Of a stretch of 64,000 nt of DNA, positions 1 to 10,449 are shown in pieces; position 1 is the first letter of the stretch; each line of letters starts with the position of its first letter. A program made the position numbers and the translations under genes. The stretch lies in contig OY741276.1 of assembly GCA_963514095.1 (NCBI GenBank), positions 16,943,459 to 17,007,458 of the forward strand, given 5' to 3'. This DNA is from Eutrigla gurnardus (taxonomy: Eukaryota > Chordata > Actinopteri > Perciformes > Triglidae). A model generated the notes under the pieces. That model was given only the letters and a program-made list of their open reading frames with translations, was not told the origin of the DNA and did no database searches.

Positions 1-2110
1 ACTTACTTACCAAGAGAAGTAACGACCAACGCTACAAAAATGAGACTCCAGTTGAGATGAACCAAAATGAAATTATTCAAACAGGTCAGGACATGATCTC
101 TTCCACAAAGTCAACTTTTTAGACGTCCATGTCTATAATGCATCATACAACATACTCATAATGCATTATTTTTGCAAGGATCATATTTTATAATTGCCAT
201 TGTTGTAATACATGATCACATAATGCATTATAATCATTGTTATATTACATTAAAAAAATACGATTACAAGTTAAAGGTGAAAAAAGATCATTAAATTATG
301 AAAAGCAAAACAAAAAACTGTTGCAAAAGAAATGTTCCCTTTATTTAACCCAAATTTTGGCCACTTGGAGTAATTTACTATTATATTATAAAGCATTATA
401 AGAGTGATTATAATATTAACAACTATGACAGTTATAATACATTATGATCCGTGCAAAAACTGTCAATGAGTGACCAGGAATTCTAAGTATTATGATACTT
501 TACCTAATAAGTCATTATCAAATGCTAAATAATGTTTTTTGAGTGGTTATGATTATAATTATACAGTTCTTGGCTTAGAAACATTTCCTCTGGTTAGGAT
601 GCTTTCGTTTCAGTGTGGTCTTCGTCTCAGGGAGGTGTAACTGGTTGCTTTGGTGAAATGTAACACTGCTGTTGAGATTCGAACAATCACATGTAGTCCG
701 TTACACCACAGAGTCTTGAAGAATGTGTTCGTAGATAAAGTAAAATAGGCCATAACTGTTATGGTAGAATATTGATATTGTGGAGTGTGTTAAAGAATTA
801 ATATATATATATATAGATGTGTATATATATAAATTCTTCTTTCTTATATGACAGAAGCTAAAGATGTTGACTTTAAAGCCAGTGTTTGTATAAATGAGAA
901 CTATGATGACAATGAAAAATGAATAATATATTTCTGTTGTGGATCAGATTCCTCTGTAATTTGCTATATCTGTTTACACGATAAGTCATTTCTTCTACTT
1001 TCTCTCCTCTTTCCGGGCGCCGTGTCGACCGCAGAACTGCGTTTGAAATTGTAGCTTTGACTCATGTTGTTGAAGCGCGCTGAGACCTCTGAGTTCATTC
1101 ACAGCTGAAATCACTTGAACACTGAACAAACTGAAAATGAACCGTCGCTGGCTGATGTCAGAGCCGCCAGCCGTGTTTTTTCTTTTTTGTTCATTTTTTT
1201 TATATTGTAAATAAGAAGTGCACGTATGGTTTGTTATTGCAAGGGGAAAAAAAGGAAAAAAAATTGAAATGCTTTGCTCAGCCTGAGTGACAACTGTTCT
1301 GTCCGAAGTTTGCTCTGGATCACTGGTTTCTCCGTCATCACAGGAAGTTCACCTCTCATACGCCCTCTAGTCCCCTCGTGCTCTGGGTTATGTGATCTAT
1401 TGTGTCTCAGAAAACAATAAAAGACAACAACACAACAACACAAACTCTGCTTCGTATGGCCGTTGCTTTTATTTCTATTTACAATTATTATAATAGTGTA
1501 TGTCTGTCTGTATAGTATGTTATTATAATCACTGTATACATTGTTTTGAACATGCTACACACACTTAAATGAAGGAACTTCTCTTAATTTGTTGTTTTGA
1601 TGACATAAATGATGTTTATGGTGTTTAATATGTAGTAAGAATTTGGATTTATAACATCAAAATATTATTGCAATGTCTAAAAATTTTAAGACAAGAACAT
1701 GACTACCTTAATGTCTCCTTTTCCTGTAGATTAAATTTGCTGGAGTAAGGGTTACATACCAGAGTGTATTAATTCCAATGTAAAAAAAAAGAAGAAGAAA
1801 TTCCCAGAGGAAGAAGGGCAACTAGATTATTCTCTGAGATTATAAAATCAGATATTTTCAACAAAAAAAACCCAGACAAATAATAGAGCACAAAACCCTT
1901 TTGTTGTGTTTTTTCTCGTAAATGTGTGAGTTTCTCTCACAAATTCATATATTATGTACAAGTGTACATAACACTCAATCACAGCTCATATTGTGCCATC
2001 CACATATGGTTGTGATTAAATAATTCATTTTACAAGATATGGTACTTTATGTCAAAGATAAAACATCAGGGCGCCATCTGCTCACTCGGCTCAGCCGCCT
2101 CTTTCCTCTC
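1..2110. other. AT-rich non-coding stretch
   Basis: No open frame here looks like a conserved protein. The first 1 kb is very AT-rich with scattered TATAAT-like and TTATAATG-like words. From about 1000 to 1440 base composition becomes more even and ends in a plus-strand polyadenylation-like signal, so part of this could be the 3' untranslated region of a gene lying to the left of the window. No coding exon of such a gene is visible. Confidence 0.5.
1416..1421 (+). terminator. Possible poly(A) signal of an off-window gene
   Basis: An AATAAA hexamer follows a stretch (about 1000-1410) that reads like a 3' untranslated region: no long frame, and a Pumilio-type TGTAAATA word at 1206-1213. The noxa1 3' end faces it from the right, so a plus-strand gene ending here would be convergent with noxa1. 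This is inference from composition alone. Confidence 0.3.
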
Positions 2111-2683
2111 CCAGACTCACCTACTAGCAACCATTCAATCCAGACTCACCTACTGCCAAACATTCAATCCAGACTCACCTACTGCTAACCATTCAATCTA
2201 GACTCACCTACTAGCAACCATTCAATCCAGATTCACCTGCTGCCAAGCATTTAATCCAGACTCACCTACTGCCAACCATTCAATCCAGACTCACCTACTG
2301 ACAACCATTCAATCCAGACTCACCTACTAGCAACCATTCAATCCAGACTCACCTACTGACAACCATTTAATCCAGACTCACCTACTGACAACCATTCAAT
2401 CCAGACTCACCTACTAGCAACCATTCAATCCAGACTCACCTACTGCCAACCATTCAATCCAGACTCACCTACTAGCAACCATTCAATCCAGACTCACCTA
2501 CTGACAACCATTCAATCCAGACTCACCTAGCAACCATTCAATCCAGACTCACCTACTAGCAACCATTCAATCCAGACTCACCTACTAGCAACCATTCAAT
2601 CCAGACTCACCTACTGCCAACCATTCAATCCAGACTCACCTACTGCCAACCATTCAATCCAGACTCACCTGCTGCCAACCATT
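2111..2683. repeat. 29-bp minisatellite, about 20 copies
   Basis: About twenty head-to-tail copies of a 29-bp unit starting CCAGACTCACC and ending CCATTCAAT. Units differ mainly at three bases near the middle (AGC, GCC or GAC versions). The fifteenth copy lacks 3 bp and the last is cut short. On the minus strand every full unit contains GTAGGTGAGT, a near-perfect vertebrate 5' splice site. The low divergence suggests recent expansion. Confidence 0.95.
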
Positions 2684-5523
2684 GTATTTCTGGTTTCTGG
2701 GCCCAGTTTTCTCTATAAATAACATGACATCTACTGGCAAAGGAAAAAGGAGTTGATCACCTATTTTGAGCAAGTGTTGAAAAAACCTGCATATAGGTGC
2801 TAATTTTGGTGAAAAGAGGGTATAACGGTACATTATCCAGTTAAATGTTCCAGCAGGGTCGGGCTCCTGCGTGTCTCGACCCATGAAGATAGATTGTTCT
2901 AATTAAGCTATGAAGACAATCGGCCCATCAGGAAGCGAGGCTCATTAATTCCCTGTTTTAACATTTGAATAATAGAATGGAAATGGGGAATGGGTCCCAA
3001 ATTGGTTTCTGCATGAGGAGGCGTGTAGGGAAAGAAAGCCGGGGTGTTGCTGAGGTATCTGAGTACTGACCTCTACAGGGTCGTTAAAATTCTCTTTACT
3101 CACTCGGGGATCAGACTGCAGAGCCATCAGTCAAAATGTGAACAGATCATAAGCCTGCATGGGTTGGTCTGGGACAGAACCGTTAAATCATTCATATTCT
3201 AAGCATTTTGGAATAAAAACTCTTTTTAAGTTGCAGCTTTACCTGATTGGTTTGGTGTTATTTAGACGTGTGACTTTGTAGAGGATGGTGCAGTTCTGTC
3301 TGACTTTTTAAAACAAGAGGGGCTGGTTATTTTGAGCAGGTGAGCATGGGATCTATATTCCTTTATTTCATCGTTCTTAAACCCTCACATGAAATGTATG
3401 AACACTCCCATCTGGTTTGAGCCATGAGAAAGAAGAATGTAAGAAAAGAGGTGAGGACAGGATCTAGGACAGGACCCAACCAATCTGGTGGCTCCCTTAT
3501 GTATTCCTTGCATGCATAGGAAATATGTGTAATTGATCTTTTCCAGGACTGCAAGAATTAAGTAGAGATTTAAGGAGCTTTGCTAAAGCACTGTGAGCCG
3601 GTGGCAGAGTTTCAGTCGAGGAAAAATGTGCCGACTCTATGCAGATATCATCTTCGGTATATGTGAAGACATATGCAGTGTGCTGCAACATTACTCAGGT
3701 TTTATTGGTTGGATTTGAGATGAAAGATTCAAACTGCAAATACAATACAATGAAGTGAAATACAATACACCAGCATGTCTTTGACGTGCGTAAACTATTT
3801 AACTTTCAGTGTACGATAACTGAATGAATTGCTGTTCAGTGTGACATTAAAATCAAATCACAGTACTGAAAACAAAGTGAAGAGGTGTACTGAGGTATTT
3901 CCGATTGCGGGCAGAGCCTCTTTTCACAATCCTGTGTGTCTGATAAGAAATCAATCTTATTAAATCCTGAATTGGTATGAGTGTGTTAACGAAGCTCTGC
4001 CTGTCTGCAGTGCATTTATCTCTAATATGAGTAAATCTCCAGTGTTCTAGACTGCTTTGAACCGGGGGCAGTTGGAGATGTTGGTTGTGATTACTGTGTT
4101 CTTTAGGACTGTGAGCTATAACAGCAATGTTTTAGATATGTTTATATGTAACACTATCTCCCAAGGCAAAGACTACAATTAATAGGGGGCATGCTGAAGA
4201 ATTTGGACTGTAAAAGCCCAGAATTCAACTATAATCCACCATATACGCTGATCTTAATTAATGCATACTTTAATGAGTTTGCCTACTCAATAATAAATTA
4301 TGTAAACAAAATGTAATGAATTATTGCATTAGGCCTCTTGTGCATTGTAACTAGCTCTAAAACAGCTGTGCCAATCACAGTTAAACAGGGAAAGCTTCAC
4401 CTCAGTGATTCAGTGCATCACAACATGAACACACATCACCTGCATGCATAGACAGAATATTATTTTCCATCAGGTATTTACTGATAGAAAAATAAAGACA
4501 TTGATTTGGTGAAACCATATCTATAATTATATCTGACGATGCAGCCTGAAGGTGCGTTCGCACCAAGGCACCGAGCGAATTGGGCAAATGAGGCGAATCC
4601 AATCCAATTTCAACTCGAGTGAAAAATGTGCATGACGCTGTGACACGCAAGCCGACAAAAAAGCAAGCAAACAGCAATTGATAATTCATGTCTTTCCAAA
4701 CCATTGAAATCTCTATCTTATAAAACATTTCCAATTTACATTACGATGGAACAGAACTGAGGATTAATATTTAGAACTGTAATGAATAAGTACTGTAAAA
4801 ATAAGTAATAAATAATATACCAATAAAAATCATGAAGTCTTTTTGGAAAGTGCGCTGATTGGCAGATTCTTAACTCTGCCCTTAATTCAGCTCCGGATGA
4901 AGAATATGTAGAGCTTATTGCATCAAACCACTAATGACTCCTCTTGGAGGAAAAGGAAATTTCTCTATGCATACAAAGTGGGTGAAAGTTATCAGAGAAA
5001 GTAATGAACCTGAATCAATTTTTAATGACACATTAATAAAATATTTTTTGCCTCATAATTTCTGGAGGCTGAAACGCAGCCTCCTCAGACTTCCCTGAAG
5101 CCGACTGCGAGCTCCGCTCTCATTACCGGACCCAATCATACGGTGTTCAAGGAAAGCAGGATTTAGTTTAGTTTTTTTCACAATTTACGTGTTCCACCTC
5201 ACCATTAAATTCACTTCTGATTATTTTTGATGCCGTACGACTTCCAGCCACTTGGCAGAGGTACGAGTGTGAGAATAGTATCTGTTAATGTTTTTGAAGT
5301 AAATTTGATGGGTGTAAGAGAAAGATGGAGCAAGACTCAAGTTAGCCTGAAGTAGCTCAGTTGCGGCCTTGTAACTATGTTAGAAAAAATATTGATATTA
5401 AGTATCAAGCAAAGCCTAGGGATAGGAAGTACAACATTATTATGATTGGGGTTAAGTAAATATTTATTTATTTATTGCCTCATTTATTTATTTCAGGATT
5501 AATTTCTTAGGCAAATTTATGTA
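2684..5523. other. Intergenic DNA, no gene recognised
   Basis: Only short frames without family resemblance occur here, and no splice-linked exons could be joined. At 4550-4640 a segment beginning GGTGCGTTCGCACC resembles the end of a common fish non-autonomous DNA transposon, but a matching second end was not found. Confidence 0.5.
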
Positions 5524-5640
5524 TTCCATCCATCCATCGTCTGCCGCTTATCCTGTATTCAGGGTCCCGGGGGGCTGGAACGGATCAGCTGTCATTGGGC
5601 GAAGGCAGTGTTCAACCTAGACAGGACGCCAGTCTACATT
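5524..5640 (+). repeat. Partial copy of dispersed repeat A
   Basis: The stretch starts with a CATC tandem tail and continues through TATCCTGTATTCAGGGTC and TCATTGGGCGAAGGCAG to GGACGCCAGTCTA. The same order of words occurs in full at 23388-23683 and, reversed, at 19800-20094. This copy is truncated after about 115 bp. The (ATCC)n end is typical of fish retroposed elements; the family name cannot be fixed from sequence reading. Confidence 0.8.
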
Positions 5641-6904
5641 TATGTATTTATTTATTTAATAAAGTAGTTAAATGGCATTATTGAGAGTCAGGGAATTTAC
5701 AATGTCTGTATGATTCATCCTCTGGTAACCTTGAATGTCTATATAAATCATTTAGTAATTGTTAAGACATTTCAATTAGTAATTTAAAACGTTGACCAGC
5801 TGGTGGCGCTCAATCAATCATTTGAATTCATCATCCAGCAAATTTCATGGCAATCCAGTCAATACATTGATATATTTCATGCAATACAGAGGAGACCAAA
5901 CCTTTTCAATCATGCCCCGTCAAATGTGTCTAAAGCAGATTTCCAGCAACCATAGACACCAGTCACGAACAGGCTTTTCAGCAGCAAATGTTGCCCATTC
6001 ATAATTTATGGGCCTAAAGGGCAGCGGAACGACCCGCCTCCCAATCACATTCAATCTCAAACCCTCGGAGCACTCGAGAGAGGATCGCTCAAGATGATGG
6101 TAATAGCATTGCGATCCAGCTGAGGGTGATTTGTTTCTGCTCCGGCTCATCTTTAAAAGGTCTTCTTCAAAAATTCATCAAGTGGTTGTTGATTCGATTA
6201 TTGTCACTTTGTTTTCTCATAAATCCACAAAAAAGGCGTGAAGATCACAATCCATTTGTCTGGATTCGTCTGTTTGTTTTCCAGTGAGTTGACACTGCTT
6301 CTGATTAACTGCTCTGCAATAGGAGCATGTTCAACAACTTTGATTACATTGTGCCGGGCTGTTTGTTCAGCACGTACAGCAGCAGGGCTATCGTCAGCGG
6401 CGCCTTCAGGGTATAGGGTAATGCATGCAAATTTGCAGTCCTAATAAGCCATGCCATGTATTTTTAATTAGTTTTTTTTTTCTTGAAGGCTGTGCATGTG
6501 TATTTGTTAGGTAGCTATCTTGTGGTTATAGTATTTGAGGATCATCTGCATAGAAGTGCACATCAGAGGGAGTCCTAGCCACGCCGGCAGGGGAAGACTC
6601 CTCACATAATCAAAGTTTAAGCACATCTTAGCACAGCTTGAACTCACTCATTCCCCAGAGAGTTAAAACTCTCATTGATGCCTGCCGCCTTCTTATCCAG
6701 CAGTGCACACGAGTTGACATATTTTATAATAAAGGGAGGACAATTACTTTACAACACAAATTAATACTGTGTCTCTCAGTAAATGTATAACGCTCTAAAC
6801 TCATTGAAAGTTCAGTTGCATTTTAGACCTTGATAAAAGAAAAACATTCAAACCAAGTTAATCATTGCAGCAGGCGAGAATAACAGAAAACATCTTGCTT
6901 TTTA

Positions 6905-6993
6905 GAGCAAAGGTCCAGTTTGAGGTCCTCAGAATTGCATCTCTGCTTTTTGCAGATGATGTGGTTCTGTTCGCTCCTACAGAATGTGACCTT
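6905..6993 (+). mobile_element. Non-LTR retrotransposon RT fossil (FADD box)
   Basis: Plus-strand frame 6905-6993 reads LRIASLLFADDVVLFAPTEC. The FADD box is the reverse-transcriptase catalytic motif (palm domain) and the context LRIxSLLFADDVVL is characteristic of fish LINE-type reverse transcriptases. The frame ends in a stop straight after, and no further RT motifs could be joined on either side, so this is a degraded fragment. Confidence 0.7.
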
Positions 6994-7635
6994 TAGAAGC
7001 ACTGAAGGTCACAGCTGCAGTCGCATCACTTATACCAGAACTGGAGAGTATTTCTTCATTGAAGGAAGAGAAAAGAACAACATTAAAGGCTTTTATTGAT
7101 GGGCAAGATGTTATCTCTCTTCTCCTGACTGGTTTGGTGTGAGAGATCAGGGTCTGAAACCGGTAAAGGTGGGGAAAATAGGGATTTCGTCACCCAAAGA
7201 ATTTATACAATTTAAGATTTCAAATTTAAGACTTCAAATGTCAGTTGAACAGCACATGATAAAACATTAATTGTTCTCTCTGTTGACTGTAACTATGAAA
7301 TATCTGATTTAAAAAAAGATCTACAGACACAAAATGCTGACTCATCTTAGACCTGAAGTAGAGAATATTTTACCTTTTATGTGTATGAAAACATGACGTG
7401 CAGCACAAGAGAGGAGCACAGATAGGAGAACAATAGTTAAGCTGGCGACGTGTCTCAGTGTAAACAACCCCTAAAACACTGTAATGTTTGTTTGTAACTC
7501 TTTCATTAAGTATCATAGAGACTGAGGTTATGTCCTGTGCTGCCAGAACCCCTTTTTGTACAAGCTGATTCCAGTATTTTTAGATGAAACTTTGACACCA
7601 ATAAACAAATAACAGATTTGTTCCCTCTCTACAAG

Positions 7636-7641
7636 TTTATT
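7636..7641 (-). terminator. noxa1: noxa1 poly(A) signal
   Basis: TTTATT on the plus strand is AATAAA on the minus strand. It lies about 290 bp downstream of the noxa1 stop codon at 7928, a reasonable 3' untranslated length. Other hexamers further left (for example near 7095) are possible alternatives. Confidence 0.5.
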
Positions 7642-7927
7642 CATGCCAGCATTTAGAATTTAATTAAAAGGAAATACAAAACTTTTCTGTGTGTAACAGA
7701 ATACATATATGAGTCCCTATGGAACTACATAACACCCCTAAACGCAGTTCAATAAGGTCTAGTAAAATATAAATCCTTATTTGAATACTACAGTGATACC
7801 ATTGGAAATAGAAAACAGGTTGGATATAAATATCCTCTTTAGTGTCACAGACATACTCTATTTATAAAGCGTGTAAAAGGAGGCGGTGAGCTACAGGTTT
7901 ATGAGAGACGGCTTCACAGAAACACTT

Positions 7928-8593
7928 TCACAACACGGGGCTCGTGTCTCCGTTCTCCCTGTAGGCGAAGCAGCTGGGGAATATGCCCACGTTTCCTGCA
8001 CTGTGTCCCTCCAGCCACTCGTCATTAACTACAAGGCAGAAACATGAGTGAAGTGAGACAGTGGAAACCAACGATGAAGGACATTTCAGGAGTGGAGAGT
8101 GGACCTGCGTGCCTCACCTTCGCCCAGGATGTCGATGGTGTCTCCTTCACTGAACTCCAGGTCTTCTGGGCCCTGACCATTGTAGTCATACAGTGCCACC
8201 ATCTGGCAGAGGATGGTACGGCTGTCCAGGGGGTCTTCAATCTGAAGAGGGACAGTTTTAATTACCCGGAGGAATCGGTAATTAAGTCACTTTGAACCAA
8301 AAAAAAACAGGATTTGGAAACGTGATGGATTGTATCATCATTTACTAACCTGACACCACAGGGTGGCCCTGCCGGCCTCAGCCACCTCCTGGACAGTCCG
8401 TCTCGGGTCCATCTCCCCTTCCACGGGAACCAGCATCCTGGAGCCATGCTGCTTGTGTCTGGAGAGAGAGGTCATCTAGGTTAGACATCATCGGGACAAA
8501 CAGAGGATTAGAAGAATCCAAGCACGGCTCTGTTCAGCTCCTGTCTTTATTTCATCTAGTCCCGTTGTTATCAATCCTTAGAGGTCATCGCCG

Positions 8594-8657
<64 letters not shown>

Positions 8658-10410
8658 TTGTATCAGTGAAGCATCACTTGTTTATATGTGAGGAGACTGA
8701 AATGTGTTGGCAGGTCTGAGGTCACCTGAGGCGCAGCTGAGACGCCGACTGGCCCAGTTTCTGTGCAACGCGTTCCTTCACTTCACGGTACGATGTGTCT
8801 TGAGGGACGGACAGAGCCACGGTGTAGGTGTAATGGACCTTCACCACCAGCTCGCCCACCTCTGCTCCCTGAGCGGCAGCAGCATTCTGGGAACAAGGAG
8901 ACAAAAGGGAGTACATTAAAACATAATACAGCTTTTCTTTAAAACACTGATCTTGTCTAATATGTTTATTATGTACTCATAATAGTACTTGTATTAGTAG
9001 CCTATTACCAGCACTATTGTAGTACTTGTTATACTGTTACTAATAGGAGATGCTTTTGGTGTTTATCAGGGACATTTCCCACCATAACCACCCGCTCACT
9101 TCCTGTCTCTATCCACCATCAATAACGGTGAAAATATGTTAAATAAAACATTGCAAGAACATTAATAGGATGATACTGTAAAATAAAAAAACTTTTGTAA
9201 AAAAAAATCATATGGAAGGTTAACGTAGCACACAGCTCAGGTGGAAGACTTATGGAATATGTATAATATGAAAAGTTGGTAGTGTAGTACGTTATTAAAT
9301 TATCTTACCAGCTCAATAAAGCACAAACTAAAACTCAGTTGTTGTCTGAGCAGGTCTCCAGAAACACCACAGGCCAAACATTAACATCTGAACATGAATG
9401 TTTTCAATGCAACGTATCAACAAAATATAATTCTTCACGAAAGAAAATAACTTTCATGTGATTTCAGATGGGGGGAGGGGGGTATTACCTGGTGGCTGAC
9501 TGCGTTGGCGGTGTACCTGGGAGGCTCTGAGGTCGGTGACACTGTATGGGTTGCAGTGTTGTAGGACGGAGGTGGAGGGTCTGAGATATTTCTAACTGCA
9601 GGGAAAACACAGCACAGCTACAGTCGGAGCACTAACAACAACAACACAGTCTCACGGCAGTTTGTAAACACAAAAAGTGTCAATCTACTTGTTCGTGTGC
9701 AGGGACACGAATTGGTGGTTGAACGTTTACAGTGAAGAAGATGAAACCACAGTCATGATCTGTTATAATAAAGAAGAGCTTACTGGAGCAGATCAAGGTG
9801 GACTGTGATGGATGCGTTACCTCGAGGAGGAGCTGCAGGGCTGGACTGGGACTCGGGTCGAGCGGGAGGCTTGAGTCCAGGTGGGAGGGGAATCCCACTG
9901 GGGACTTTCTGTGGAACCAGACGGCACAGGAAGGTCAAACAGCAGCTTTTTAACGGTGAAGCAGGAAAGGCGTATCTTTTGTTGGGAGGAGCAAAGTCAG
10001 GGTTTGCCTTGAATTTAACTGACACAGAGAAAACCTCCACTCAGCATGGTGCCACCATTAAAAGGCAGGGTTTCCTCTCAACACGATGCCTGAAATATAT
10101 TATCAAGTAACGATACATTACATTTTGCCTTTTTCCTTTGGTCGTCTTGACATCTGCAGGATCAAGCAGAGATATTGGCAGAAGTCCTCTCTGGAAAAAA
10201 AAGAAAAGAAATTAAATTCAGCTTTGCCACACACAAACACTGACACATCATCACCTCCAAATATATGATAAATTGATCATTGTATGAATGTCAGCCCAGC
10301 ATTGACTCTGTTCATGCTCTGCTTGGGTCTCTACTGTTACCCAACATTCATGTCTCTCCAGAAGAGAAACAATCATCAACACTTTCTCCATCTCATTATA
10401 GATTAATACA

Positions 10411-10449
<39 letters not shown>

